From the NCBI RefSeq assembly GCF_030285665.1, contig NZ_CP127295.1, positions 4,402,001-4,466,000 of the forward strand: a stretch of DNA of 64,000 bases. The letters are read 5' to 3'. The notes under the pieces are model-generated. The model saw only the letters and a program-made list of their open reading frames with translations, was not told where the DNA came from and did not search any database. The translations under genes were made by a program, and so were the position numbers. Positions within the stretch are counted from its first letter, which is position 1; each line of letters opens with the position of its first letter. Source of the DNA: Amycolatopsis mongoliensis. GTDB taxonomy: Bacteria; Actinomycetota; Actinomycetes; Mycobacteriales; Pseudonocardiaceae. Positions 50,020 through 59,438 of the stretch are shown here, piece after piece.

Positions 50020-53000
50020 ATGAAATGGTCGGCGTCGATCGGGAGGCACCCGGTGCGGTTCAGGTTCATGGCGGCCCTCGTGACGACGGCGGTGATCGGG
50101 GCACCCGCCGTCGCTTCGGCGGCTCCGACAACGATGTCACCCGGGTCTCCGCTGGTCAGTGATCCCTCGGCGTACGTCGATCCGCTGATCGGGACCGGCC
50201 GGGGCGGCAGCTCGGTCGGCGAGATCAACAACTTCCCCGGGCCGGCGGCGCCGTTCGGGATGATGCAGTTCTCGCCGGACACGCAGGGCGCGTACGCCGG
50301 CTACCAGTACCACTCCGACCAGATCCGAGGTTTCAGCCTCGACCACGCCTCGGTCGGCTGCAACGCGTTCGGCGACGTGCCGATCCTGCCGGTCACCGGC
50401 GACGTCGGCAGCGCGCCCTGGAACCGCGTCGAGCACTTCGCCCACGACGACGAGAAGGCCGAGCCGGGCTACTACGCCGTGACGCTCGCCGACTCGAAGG
50501 TCCGGGCCGAGCTGACCGCGACCACCCGGACCGGGCTGGCGACGTTCACCTACCCCGCCGGGTCGACGCCGCAGGTGCTGGTCAAGGGCGGCGCGAGCCT
50601 CGCCGGGAACTCCGCCGCCACGGTGAAGATCACCGGTGACCGCGAGGTCAGCGGGTCGGCCACCACCGGCAACTTCTGCGGCAAGCCGAACAAGTACACG
50701 GTGTACTACGACATCACCTTCGACCAGCCGTTCACCGCGCACGGTACGTGGGACGGCTCTTCGGTGAAGCCGGACACCGACAGCGTCGACTCGCCCAAGG
50801 CGGGCGCCTACCTGACCTTCGGGTCGCAGAGCGTCGTGCACGCCAAGGTGTCGATGTCCTACGTGGGTGTGGACGGTGCGAAGGCCAACATGGCCGCGGA
50901 GGTCCCGGGCTTCGACTTCGCCGCCGTCCGGAAGTCCACCCGGGACAAGTGGACGCAGGCGCTGGGCAAGATCCGGGTCGCGGGCAAGGACACCGCGCAG
51001 CTCAAGACGTTCTACACCTCGCTTTACCACTCGCTGATGCACCCCAACACGTTCGACGACGCGGACGGGCGGTACATCGGCTTCGACGACCGGATCCGGA
51101 CCCTGCCGAAGGGGCGGCACCAGTACGCGAACTTCTCCGACTGGGACACCTACCGCTCGCTCGCGCCGCTGCACGCCATGCTCTTCCCGAAGGAAGCCAG
51201 CGACATGGCGCAGTCGCTGACGAACGACGCCGTGCAGGGCGGCTGGTGGCCGCGCTGGCCGATGGCGAACGACTACACCGGCCAGATGACCGGCGACAGC
51301 TCGGTCGCGCTGATCTCCAACCTGTACGCGTTCGGCGCCCGCGACTTCGACGTCAAGACCGCGCTGAAGTACCTGGTCAAGGGCGCGACCTCGGTCGACG
51401 ACACGCCCGGCGCATACCAGGAGCGCCGGGGTATCGCGGACTACGTCGCGCGCGGGTACCTGCCGAACAACGACGCCTCCCGCGGCGACCACGCCCGTGT
51501 CGGCGCGTCGATCACGCTGGAATGGGCCATCGACGACTTCGCCATCGCGCAGTTCGCGCAGGGCATCGGCGACCGCGACGTCGCCCGCGAGTTCACCAAG
51601 CGCGGCCAGAACTGGCAGAACATCTTCAACCCCTTGACGGGGTACCTCCAGCCGCGGGCGCAGGACGGCCGCTTCCCGGACGGCCCGGCGTACGTCCCGC
51701 CGCCGCCCGGCAAGTTCGGCCAGGACGGCTTCGACGAGGGCAACGCCGCGCAGTACACCTGGCTGGTGCCGCAGGACCCGGCCGGGCTGGTGACGGCGAT
51801 GGGCGGGCCCGCGGCGGTGTCACAACGGCTGGACACCTTCTTCGAGAAGCTGAACGTCGGCCCGAACGAGCCGAACATGTGGGCCGGCAACGAGCCCGAC
51901 TTCGGCGTCCCGTTCCTGTACAACCACGTCGGGCAGCCGTGGAAGACCCAGCAGGTGGTCCGCGAGATCGCCACGACGCTGTTCAGCGCGACCCCGGACG
52001 GCGAGCCGGGCAACGACGACCTCGGCGCGCAGTCGTCGTGGTACGTCTGGGCGGCGCTCGGCATCTACCCGGCGACCCCGGGGACGCCGGACCTGGTCGT
52101 GGCCAGTCCGCTGTTCGAGCGCGCGGTGCTCTCCCTGCCCACCGGCCGGACGATCGACCTCCGCGCGCCCCAGGCGTCGGCGACCACGCCGTACGTCCAC
52201 GACCTGGCGCTGAACGGGCGGGACTGGGACCGCACGTACCTGCCCGCGAACACCGTGCGCGACGGCGGGCGGCTGGACTTCTCGCTGGCGTCCACTCCGG
52301 ACCGGCGGTGGGCGGCGAACGCGGCCCCACCGTCCTACCGGGACAGTGAGAAGCCGTTCTTGGCCTCGGTGACCAACCAGGTCGTCGTCGAGCCGGGCAC
52401 CAGCGGCGAGTTCACGGTGAGCGGGCAGCGGCTCGGCGGGCACGACCGGGTGCTGGACGTGTCCACGCAGGCCCCGGCCGGACTGACGGTCAGCGGGCCG
52501 CGGCAGCTGCGGCTCGACGACCGGACCGGCAGCGGCACCGCGAAGCTGACGGTCGCGGTGGCCGCCGGGACGCCCGAGGGCTACTACCAGGTGCCGGTGA
52601 CGGTCCGCGGCGGCGGGACGTCCGTTCCCGGCTCGGTGATCGTGCTGGTCGCGCCGAAGAACGGCCTCGCGGCGGCGTACTCGAACGTCGGCATCTCCGA
52701 CGACGGCGACGCCGGCTCGGCCGACATCGACGGCGCCGGGAACAGCCTGTCGCGGCAGGCCCTGGCCGCGGCCGGACTGGTCGGCGGTCAGCGGGCTTCG
52801 GCCGTCGGAACGTCGTTCGTCTGGCCCGCCGCGCCGGCCGGACGTCCGGACAACGTCGTCCCGGCCGGGCAGACGATCCGGCTGTCCGGCACGCGGCTGT
52901 CGTTCGTCGGCACGGCGTCGAACGGCGACCACCGGGCTTCGGCGACGGTGACGTTCACCGACGGCACCACCGGCCAGGCGGACCTGTCGTTCGGCGACTG

Positions 53001-53205
53001 GGTGTTCCCGGGCGGCGGCACGGACCCGGTGTTCGGCAACACCCTGGTGGCCCGCACGGACCACCGCAACCAGCCGGGCGGCCAGGGCGGCGGGGCGTCG
53101 GTCTACGCGACGACGCCGTTCGACGCGCCCGCCGGCAAGCAGATCGCCTCGGTGACCCTGCCCTCCGACGCCAACCTGCACGTGTTCGCCATCGGCCTCG
53201 CTTAA
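50020..53205 (+). CDS. Secreted GH92 alpha-mannosidase
   Basis: A 1061-aa exported enzyme of glycoside hydrolase family 92 (calcium-dependent exo-alpha-mannosidases). Signal peptide at about 15-38 (VRFRFMAALVTTAVIGAPAVASA). The N-terminal beta domain begins YVDPLIGTGRGGSSVGEINNFPG. The catalytic domain has YHSLMHPNTFDD, FSDWDTYRSLAPL, GGWWPRWPMANDYTGQMTGDSS, FDEGNAAQYTWLVPQD, GNEPDFGVPFLYN and GNDDLGAQSSWYVWAALGIYP, all family hallmarks. An extra C-terminal beta region of about 300 residues may bind carbohydrate. ATG 50020 has AAAGG upstream; an in-frame start at 49924 adds residues before the signal peptide and was rejected. Substrate is probably mannan or N-glycan-type mannosides. Confidence 0.9.
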   Translation: MKWSASIGRHPVRFRFMAALVTTAVIGAPAVASAAPTTMSPGSPLVSDPSAYVDPLIGTGRGGSSVGEINNFPGPAAPFGMMQFSPDTQGAYAGYQYHSDQIRGFSLDHASVGCNAFGDVPILPVTGDVGSAPWNRVEHFAHDDEKAEPGYYAVTLADSKVRAELTATTRTGLATFTYPAGSTPQVLVKGGASLAGNSAATVKITGDREVSGSATTGNFCGKPNKYTVYYDITFDQPFTAHGTWDGSSVKPDTDSVDSPKAGAYLTFGSQSVVHAKVSMSYVGVDGAKANMAAEVPGFDFAAVRKSTRDKWTQALGKIRVAGKDTAQLKTFYTSLYHSLMHPNTFDDADGRYIGFDDRIRTLPKGRHQYANFSDWDTYRSLAPLHAMLFPKEASDMAQSLTNDAVQGGWWPRWPMANDYTGQMTGDSSVALISNLYAFGARDFDVKTALKYLVKGATSVDDTPGAYQERRGIADYVARGYLPNNDASRGDHARVGASITLEWAIDDFAIAQFAQGIGDRDVAREFTKRGQNWQNIFNPLTGYLQPRAQDGRFPDGPAYVPPPPGKFGQDGFDEGNAAQYTWLVPQDPAGLVTAMGGPAAVSQRLDTFFEKLNVGPNEPNMWAGNEPDFGVPFLYNHVGQPWKTQQVVREIATTLFSATPDGEPGNDDLGAQSSWYVWAALGIYPATPGTPDLVVASPLFERAVLSLPTGRTIDLRAPQASATTPYVHDLALNGRDWDRTYLPANTVRDGGRLDFSLASTPDRRWAANAAPPSYRDSEKPFLASVTNQVVVEPGTSGEFTVSGQRLGGHDRVLDVSTQAPAGLTVSGPRQLRLDDRTGSGTAKLTVAVAAGTPEGYYQVPVTVRGGGTSVPGSVIVLVAPKNGLAAAYSNVGISDDGDAGSADIDGAGNSLSRQALAAAGLVGGQRASAVGTSFVWPAAPAGRPDNVVPAGQTIRLSGTRLSFVGTASNGDHRASATVTFTDGTTGQADLSFGDWVFPGGGTDPVFGNTLVARTDHRNQPGGQGGGASVYATTPFDAPAGKQIASVTLPSDANLHVFAIGLA

Positions 53206-53210
53206 CCCCG

Positions 53211-53254
53211 TCGTGAGTGTTTAGGGCGGTTCTAACCGCCCTAAACACTCACGA
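53211..53254. terminator. Perfect 21-bp inverted repeat, GTCGTGAGTG group
   Basis: The arms 53211-53231 and 53234-53254 are perfectly complementary with a 2-nt centre. It begins 5 bp after the GH92 stop and ends 40 bp before the ligase stop. The left arm starts TCGTGAGTGTTTAGGGCGG, close to the element at 27395. It probably ends transcription from both sides. Confidence 0.7.
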
Positions 53255-53294
53255 GGTCAGGCAGGAGGAACGAGTGCGGTGGAAGGGGAACGGG

Positions 53295-55058
53295 CTACGC
53301 ATCGCGTGGCCGCCCGGTGTGGCGCCAGCGGAACGCGTAGCTGTCCAAAGTGGACGACAGGTCGGCCGGCGGCGTCGCGTGCACGACGACCACGGGTTCG
53401 CCGCCGTCCAGCTCGACGGTGATCCGCACGTCGCCGAGTCCCAGCGCGGCGGCTTCGTCCTCGGCCACCCGGCGCAGCGCGTCTTGGCGCAGCGCCGGTT
53501 TGTACTGCTTGCCGACCACCGTCAGCGGGATCTCCGGGACCACGTGGACCGCCTTCGGCACGGCCGCACGCTCGGGAACCCGCGACGCGGCCCACTCCAG
53601 CAGCTCCGGTTCGGGGGTGGGGGCGTGCAGTGTCACGTACACCACCGGGACCTCCCCGGCGTGCCGGTCCGGGCGGCCCACCGCCGCCGCACCGGACACC
53701 GCCGGGTGCGCCAGCATCGCCTCCTCGATCACCGCCGGGTCGATGTTGTGGCCGCCGCGGATGATCAGGTCCTTGGCCCGGCCGGTCAGCCGGACGAACC
53801 CCTCGGCGTCGACGCTGCCCAGGTCACCCGTGTCGAGCCAGCCGTCGACGACCTTGCCGGCCGGGTCCGGGACCGCCCCCTCGGCGGTCCGGCGCAGGTA
53901 GCCGGGGAAGACGTTCGGGCCGCGGATCACCAGCACGCCGGGCTCGCCGGGCGGCAGGTCGGTCCAGCCGTCGCCGTCGATCCGCACCGCCTTGATCTTC
54001 TGGTAGGGCATCCGCTGCCCGACCGTGCCGGGCCGCGGCGCGCCCGGGAAGCCGCGGGCGGACGCGCACGTGCCCTCGGTCAGGCCGTAGCCCTCGACCA
54101 GGTCGACGCCGGTGTGCTCGCGCCACTGCCGCCGCACCGCCGCGGGCAGCGGGGCCGCGCCGACGATCGGGAACGTGAGGCTGCTGATGTCCGCGTCGAC
54201 CGGCACGTGCGCGAGCACGGCGTAGACCGTCGGCACGGCGGACATCCCACCGATCCGGTACCGCTCGACGATCCGCCAGAACGCCGGGTACAGCGCCGGG
54301 TCGCGGTAGCCGAGCGGGCCCGCCCAGACGACGTGCCGGCCCCTGAACAGCGGGGCGAGCCCGGTCACCAGCAGCGCGTTGACGTGGAACAGCGGCAGCG
54401 CGGCGAGCAGCACGAGGTCGTCGGCGCCGGTGGACGCGGCGAGCGTCCAGGCCATGCCGACCTCGCCCGCGTGGGTGTGCACGGCGATCTTCGGGGTTCC
54501 GGTCGAGCCGCCGGTGTGGAAGTAGCCCGCGAAGTCGGTGCTCCGGGGTGGCTCGGCGGCCAGCCGCACCGGATCGGCCCGGTCGGCCCGGGCGGCCAGC
54601 TCCGCGAGCGAAAGCACCGGGCGGCCGACGTCGAGGTCCGGGTCCGCCGCGAGCACCACGCGGGCGTCCGACGTCTCCAGCAGCTCCCGCACCTGGTGCG
54701 GGGCGAGGCCGGGGTTGACCGGCGCGGCGATGCCGACGGCCTGCGCCGCCAGCGTCGCCGCGAAGACGTCACCGCTGTTCGGGGCGAGGAGCGCGACCGC
54801 GTCCCGCCGGGTGACCCCGAGTTCGGTGAGGACGTTCGCGATCCGGTGGACGCGGGCGAGCAGCTCGCCGAACGTCCAGGTCACGGGGTGCTCCCAGGCC
54901 TCCCCGGAGGGCAGCAGCGTGACGGCGGGACGGTCGGCGAACCGCGTCCCGGCCTGCCGGAGCAGCTCGTAGGTGCTTTCCGGCAGGCCGCGGTCTTCGA
55001 GCGGGACGGCCTCGATCGCCGCGAGGTCCTCGGGGCCGTCGTAGCGGGGCCAGGTCAT
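53295..55058 (-). CDS. AMP-dependent acyl-CoA synthetase/ligase
   Basis: A 587-aa ANL-superfamily ligase. The P-loop is HTGGSTGTPKIAVHTH, followed by GAAPLPAAVRRQW, the A5 motif VEGYGLTEGTC, WLDTGDLG, LTGRAKDLIIRGGHNIDP and the C-terminal catalytic lysine in PLTVVGKQYKPALRQ. It activates a carboxylic acid, probably a fatty or aromatic acid, to its CoA ester. ATG 55058 overlaps the stop of the upstream lipase gene (atga), so the lipase may release the acid this ligase activates. The final 60 residues are longer than usual. Confidence 0.85.
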   Translation of the reverse strand: MTWPRYDGPEDLAAIEAVPLEDRGLPESTYELLRQAGTRFADRPAVTLLPSGEAWEHPVTWTFGELLARVHRIANVLTELGVTRRDAVALLAPNSGDVFAATLAAQAVGIAAPVNPGLAPHQVRELLETSDARVVLAADPDLDVGRPVLSLAELAARADRADPVRLAAEPPRSTDFAGYFHTGGSTGTPKIAVHTHAGEVGMAWTLAASTGADDLVLLAALPLFHVNALLVTGLAPLFRGRHVVWAGPLGYRDPALYPAFWRIVERYRIGGMSAVPTVYAVLAHVPVDADISSLTFPIVGAAPLPAAVRRQWREHTGVDLVEGYGLTEGTCASARGFPGAPRPGTVGQRMPYQKIKAVRIDGDGWTDLPPGEPGVLVIRGPNVFPGYLRRTAEGAVPDPAGKVVDGWLDTGDLGSVDAEGFVRLTGRAKDLIIRGGHNIDPAVIEEAMLAHPAVSGAAAVGRPDRHAGEVPVVYVTLHAPTPEPELLEWAASRVPERAAVPKAVHVVPEIPLTVVGKQYKPALRQDALRRVAEDEAAALGLGDVRITVELDGGEPVVVVHATPPADLSSTLDSYAFRWRHTGRPRDA

Positions 55059-55921
55059 CCGGGCGAGCCCACGGCGCAGACCTTGATCGGCGCGGCGTGC
55101 GCCGGGTCGAGCGCGTTGCGGACCAGGTGCCAGACGTTGAGGTCGTAGGCCTCGCCGATGTGGCCGACCGGGTCGAACGGGCACGAGTCCTGGACGTAGG
55201 TGTTGTGCACGCCCGGTTCGCGGATGAACGACGTCTCGGTCGGGGTCACCAGCTCGTCGTAGCGCGAGGTGATGATCGTGTAGTCGATGCCGGGCTGGGC
55301 GACCGGGCCGGTGTTGAGCGCGACGATCGCCGCGCCGCCGTCCAGCTCGTCGGCGAAGATCGGCAGGCCGATCGTCTTGACGATGGTGTCCCAGGTGGAC
55401 TTGCCGAGCAGCGTGTAGGCCAGCGTCAGCAGCCCCGACGCGTTCGCGCCGTGCGTCGGCGGGGCGATCGCGACGACCTTGCCGATCTCGCTCTGGATGC
55501 CCTGCATCTTGGCCAGGTAGATCGACTGGAGACCGCCTTCGGAGTGGCCGACGACGTCGACCTTCGCCGCGCCGGTGGCCGCGCGGACCTTCTCGACGAA
55601 GTTCTTGATCTCCAGCGACGACTCCGCGACCGGCTTGAGGCCGCCGACGAACGGGAACTGCGGGTAGGCGCCGTAGGTCAGGGAGAACGTGCAGTAGCCG
55701 CGGGCGGCCAGGTCGGCCTGGAGGAAGTTGAGGTCCTCGTAGTAGGTGGCGAAGGTGCCGTGGAGCAGCACGACCGGGTTCGGGTGGGCCGCGCTCGGCC
55801 GGCAGCCGAAGTCGTTGTTGCCCCCGGCCGTCGTGGCCGCCTGGACCGGTGCCGCCGCGCCCAGCGCGAGCACGCCCGCCAGGCCGATCGCGGCCAGCCA
55901 TCGTTTGGTTCCCCGCGCCAT
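55055..55921 (-). CDS. Secreted lipase/esterase (triacylglycerol lipase type)
   Basis: A 288-aa exported alpha/beta hydrolase. The signal peptide (WLAAIGLAGVLALGAAAPVQA) is followed by NPVVLLHGTFATYYEDLNFL (oxyanion region), nucleophile Ser127 in VVGHSEGG, Asp in SRYDELVTP and His in FDPVGHIGEAYD. Cysteines at DFGCRPS, YCTFSL, DSCPFD and KVCAVG suggest disulfides. This matches the actinomycete extracellular class 2-type lipases. ATG 55921 has AAAGGA 7 bases upstream. It is the first gene of a coupled unit with the acyl-CoA ligase, and is divergent from a broken PucR gene. Confidence 0.85.
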   Translation of the reverse strand: MARGTKRWLAAIGLAGVLALGAAAPVQAATTAGGNNDFGCRPSAAHPNPVVLLHGTFATYYEDLNFLQADLAARGYCTFSLTYGAYPQFPFVGGLKPVAESSLEIKNFVEKVRAATGAAKVDVVGHSEGGLQSIYLAKMQGIQSEIGKVVAIAPPTHGANASGLLTLAYTLLGKSTWDTIVKTIGLPIFADELDGGAAIVALNTGPVAQPGIDYTIITSRYDELVTPTETSFIREPGVHNTYVQDSCPFDPVGHIGEAYDLNVWHLVRNALDPAHAAPIKVCAVGSPG

Positions 55922-56036
55922 TGCGAAGTCCTTTCGTCTGGTTGCTATGCACAGCATGCGGCACCCGATCAAGGCTGTCTGCTGGCAAAACGCGCAGAAA
56001 GTTGCCGTGGCCGTTTGTGCATGGTGACAATGTGGC

Positions 56037-57159
56037 ATGGATCCCGTGGCCGAGCTGTTCCCTCGATCGAGTGAGATCGCGGCCGCGATGATCACCCGCT
56101 GCGCCGCCGAGATCCCCGAATACCGGCTGCTGCCCGAGCGTCCTGGAGGGCGACCTCGTCGCCAACGCGACCGCCGTGTTCGAGCTGTTCCTGACCACGG
56201 TCGCCGAGGACCGGCGACCGACCGAGGACGAGCTGGCGCTCCCGATCGCATGGGGTGCCGAGCGCGCGCGGGACGGCCTGCCGCTCGAAGCGGTGCTGAA
56301 GATCTACCCCCTCGCGGCCGGTGTCGCGTGGGAGCTGGTCGCCCGCACCGGTGACCCGGCCGTGCTCGGCACGCGGATGCTGGACTTCCTCGGCGAGGTG
56401 ATGCCGCGCGTCGCGTCGGCGTACCTGCGCGAGCGCGACGACCTCGACTGGGAGCAGCGGGAGGACCGCCAGAACCTCGCGGCCAGCCTGCTCGCCGGCC
56501 GTCCGGTGCGGCACCGCGAGCCGGCGCCGGCCTACGACGTCGTGGTGTTCCACCTGCCCCTGCTGCCCACGTCGTCGGGATCCCGTGAGGCGACGGACCT
56601 CTTCCGCGCCGTCCGGTCCGATTTGGACGGTCAGGACGGCGTCCTGGTGACGTTCAAGGGCGACGGCGGTGTGCTGCTGGTACCTTCTTCGTCCTCAGTG
56701 GACACGGTGGCGGCGCGGGTGGATCGCATCTGCGGCCGTCCCTGCGCCGCCGCGGCGGCGCACGCGCGAACGCCGGCGGACATTCCCGCCGCGCACTCCG
56801 AAGCCGTGGAAATCCTTGCGCTGGCGGAGAGCCTGCGCCGTCCGCCGCGGTTGTACCGGCTGGCCGACCTGGCGATCGAATACCAGCTCGCCCAGCCGAG
56901 CCCGGCCAGGGAAGCGCTCGCCGCGGTTCTGTCGCCGCTGGAAGACCACCCGCATCTGATCGACGCCTTGCGCGCGTTCGTCACGTCGGGCTACAACCGC
57001 GGCGAAGCGGCGACGGCGTTGAACATCCACCGCAACACCCTGACGTACCGCCTGGGCCGGATCCAGCTGATCACGGGTTACGACGCGACGCGGCCCGCGG
57101 ACGCCCGGCACCTGGCCGCGGCGATGACGGCTTACGACATCAGCCGCCGGAACGGGTGA
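56037..57159 (+). pseudogene. PucR-type regulator with a frameshift
   Basis: ATG 56037 opens MDPVAELFPRSSEIAAAMIT and AEIPEYRLLPE, a normal N-terminus for this family. After Glu (56136-56138) the frame breaks. The continuation VLEGDLVANATAVFELFL to the HTH is read one base later, from 56140. Reading 'gagcgtcctg' as a 2-bp loss from 'gagcgcgtcctg' restores it, consistent with slippage in a CG run or a sequence error. The C-terminal HTH is complete (NRGEAATALNIHRNTLTYRL). A truncated 327-aa protein could start at GTG 56176 but lacks a ribosome binding site. It is divergent from the lipase gene and may once have controlled it. Confidence 0.75.
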
Positions 57160-57257
57160 ATTCCACGGGATAACGCTTGCGTCGCGTTCTCGGGAATCCG
57201 TTGCGGATCCGGCCGGGCGGCCGATTCCAGGGGGCGGAGACGGAAGAAGGTGATCCC

Positions 57258-57740
57258 GTGAAAGCCGCCGGAATTCTCGTCGCCGCCCTGATCTCGGCGA
57301 GCGTCGCCGCTTGTGGCACGCCGGTCGTCGGCGTGCCGGTGCCGGTCGCCGCGCCGCCGGCCACCAGCACGACCGTGGTCGCCGTACCCGCGGCGCCGCA
57401 AACCGTTTACGTGCAGCAGCCACCCGCGTACGTCGCGCCGGGGGACACCGCCGAGGCGCGCACGGTCGTCGCGTACTACGACGCCATCAACCGCCGCGAC
57501 TTCGCCACGGCGTGGTCGCTCGGCGGCAGCCGCATCGCCGGCGGCGGCGGGTACACCCGGTACGTCGACGGTTTCGCGACGACGTCCTGGGACACGGTGA
57601 CCGTCACGGACGTCCGGGGCAGCACGGTCTCGGTCGTGCTGTCCGCCGTCCAGACCGACGGCAGCACGCGGACTTTTTCCGGCACCTACACCGTTTCCGG
57701 CGGTGTCATCACCGGCAGCCACATGACCCGGACGAAATGA
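57258..57740 (+). CDS. Lipoprotein with NTF2-like domain
   Basis: A 160-aa lipoprotein. GTG 57258 follows AAGGTGAT. The signal has lipobox SVAAC (Cys at about residue 19). A Pro/Val-rich linker (about 20-60) leads to a small domain with TVVAYYDAINRRDFATAWSLGG, the usual start of a NTF2-like fold, then TVTVTDVRGSTVSVVL. It ends in MTRTK. Function is unknown. Its stop overlaps the next gene by 4 nt. Confidence 0.75.
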   Translation: MKAAGILVAALISASVAACGTPVVGVPVPVAAPPATSTTVVAVPAAPQTVYVQQPPAYVAPGDTAEARTVVAYYDAINRRDFATAWSLGGSRIAGGGGYTRYVDGFATTSWDTVTVTDVRGSTVSVVLSAVQTDGSTRTFSGTYTVSGGVITGSHMTRTK

Positions 57741-58177
57741 GCCAGCCCATGCGTCCTTTCCGCGCCACCGCCGCGGTTTCCGCCGTGCTCGCCCTCGCCG
57801 CGTGCGGGACGCCCGTCGCCGGCCACGCCGTCCCCGCGGGGATCCAGACGGTGGTCACCACGGCACCGGCCACGCCGACCGTCACGGTGCCACCCCCGCC
57901 GACGCGGACGGTGGTCGTGCCGACGACCGCCGTGGCTCCACCGCGGGCGGACGTTCCCGCGAGCAGCCAGTGGTACGCCCAGCCGAGCTGGATCCACGCC
58001 CAGCCCTGGATCACCATCACCCCCGCGGCCGGGCAGACGCCGTGCCAGTGGCTCTACTCCAGCGGTTACACCTACGCGCAGGCCTTCGCGGCCTGGGCGC
58101 AGAACGGCTACCCGGCGAGCTGGTCGGCCACCGGCGACGGCTACCCGTGCCAGAAGTCCTACGGCATGCAGCACTAG
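57737..58177 (+). CDS. Lipoprotein of unknown function
   Basis: A 146-aa lipoprotein. ATG 57737 overlaps the upstream stop (atga). Lipobox LALAAC (Cys at about residue 23), then a Thr/Val/Pro-rich linker with repeated TVVTT and TVTVPPPPT. The C-terminal 60 residues (TPCQWLYSSGYTYAQAFAAW to GYPCQKSYG) hold two cysteines and aromatic residues. It is organised like its neighbour, with an identical ACGTPV motif behind the lipobox, suggesting a duplicated leader. No domain recognised. Confidence 0.75.
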   Translation: MSQPMRPFRATAAVSAVLALAACGTPVAGHAVPAGIQTVVTTAPATPTVTVPPPPTRTVVVPTTAVAPPRADVPASSQWYAQPSWIHAQPWITITPAAGQTPCQWLYSSGYTYAQAFAAWAQNGYPASWSATGDGYPCQKSYGMQH

Positions 58178-58212
58178 CCGCTGTCCCGTCGCTTCGGAGG
58201 TCATCGCGGCGA

Positions 58213-58750
58213 TCACCCCCGATCCAGGGGATTGCGCACCGGGGCCAGCGCGAGCGCCGCGGTCCGCACCGCCGGGGCCGGCCGGTCGAGGTCCAGCTTC
58301 GCCGCGTTGCCCGTGATGGACAGGGCCGCCGGCACCCGGCGCCGGGCGTCGAACACCGGCGCGGCGACCGCCGACACCCCGACCTCGTACTCCTCGTGGT
58401 TGACGCCGTAGCCGCTCACCGCCGCGCGCCAGCCCGGCGACGGCGACCCGGCGGAAGTAGTCGGGGGAGCCGAGCGCCAGGAAGACCTTCCCGGTGGCGG
58501 TGCAGTGCAGCGGCAGCTTCCCGCCGACCTCCGACTCGATCGGCATCGACCGGCGCCCGCTGACCTTCTCCAGGAACAGCGTGTGCGGGCCGTCCTGCAC
58601 CGCGAGGTGGATGTTCTCGTGGGTCGCCTCGTACAGGTCCTCCAGGTACGGCAGCGCGGCCTCGCGCAGGTCACGCCGCCGCGGCACGCGCTGGCCGAGC
58701 TCGAACAGCTTCATGCCGAGCCGGTACCGGCCGTCGGTGCGGGGCCGCCC
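58213..58750 (-). pseudogene. IclR family regulator remnant
   Basis: Only the effector domain of an IclR regulator remains. From about 58750 downwards the frame reads DGRYRLGMKLFELGQRV, YLEDLYEATHENIHLAVQDG and LPLHCTATGKVFLALGSPDYF, then near 58430 it shifts to a second frame reading GYGVNHEEYEVGVSAVAAPV and ALSITGNAAKLDLDR to the stop at 58213. About 25 residues between are lost. The DNA-binding HTH is absent; at 58750 the sequence runs directly into a sugar ABC ATPase remnant on the other strand. Confidence 0.75.
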
Positions 58751-58754
58751 ACCC

Positions 58755-59391
58755 GCCGTCGTGGTCGAGAGCCCGGGTGTCTCCTTCAGCGTGGCGGAGG
58801 GCGAGATCGTCGGGCTGGCCGGGCTGCCGGGCGCCGGGCACCTCGACGTCCTGGCCACGCTGTCCGGCCGGGCACCCGCGCCCGGGCGGGTCCGCATCGC
58901 CGGGCGCGGCGCGCCGCGGTCGCCCCGCGCCGCCGTCCGCGCCCGGATCGCGTTCGTCCCCAGCGACCGCAAGCGCTACGGGCTGGTGCTCGACAAGCCG
59001 GTCTGGGAGAACACGAGCGCCGTCGCCTGGCTCGGCATCGGCCGCGGCGGGTGGTGGCTGCGCTGCCGATCGCACGTCGCGGTCGCCCGGCGGCACATCG
59101 AGCGGCTGCGGATCCGCGGCGGCCCGGCCGACCTGGTGTCCGGGCTGAGACGACCCCACCCGCGGCGTCGACGTCGGCGCCCGGGCCGAGATGCACGCGG
59201 TGATCGCGGAGCTGGCGGCGGCGGGCAAGCCGGTGCTGCTGGCTTCGACGGACCTGGCGGAGCTGTGCGAACTCTGCGACCGGGTCCTGGTCTTCCGCCG
59301 CGGCCGCGTGGTGGCGCGGCTGACCCGCACGGAACTGTCGGAGCAGGCGCTGAGCGTGGCGATGAACGCGGGCTTCACGGACGGCGCCTGA
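58755..59391 (+). pseudogene. Sugar ABC ATPase remnant (RbsA/XylG-like, second half)
   Basis: Homology to the second ABC domain of a ribose/xylose-type ATPase begins abruptly: GVSFSVAEGEIVGLAGLPGAG, FVPSDRKRYGLVLDKPVWEN. After DLVSGL (about 59146) the segment with the signature SGGNQQK and the Walker B strand is missing and the frame shifts, resuming at DDPTRGVDVGARAEMHAVI and ending with LSEQALSVAMNAGF. The whole first ABC domain is also absent. Not functional. Transport partner genes are not present nearby. Confidence 0.75.
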
Positions 59392-59395
59392 ACCG

Positions 59396-59433
59396 GGCCG
59401 GGCCGGGAGCGGAAGTCCGCTCCCGGCCCGGCC
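59396..59433. terminator. 18-bp hairpin between the ABC remnant and GH3
   Basis: GGCCGGGCCGGGAGCGGA (59396-59413) and its complement (59416-59433) form a perfect 18-bp stem with a 2-nt centre. It sits between the convergent ABC ATPase remnant and the GH3 stop at 59439, so it can end GH3 transcription. Confidence 0.65.
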
Positions 59434-59438
59434 GGTGT

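Noticed and set aside
50020..53205. GH92 gene as part of the LacI regulon
   Set aside because: No copy of TAATTCGAATTA is visible upstream; a different inverted repeat is present and a two-component system is divergent.
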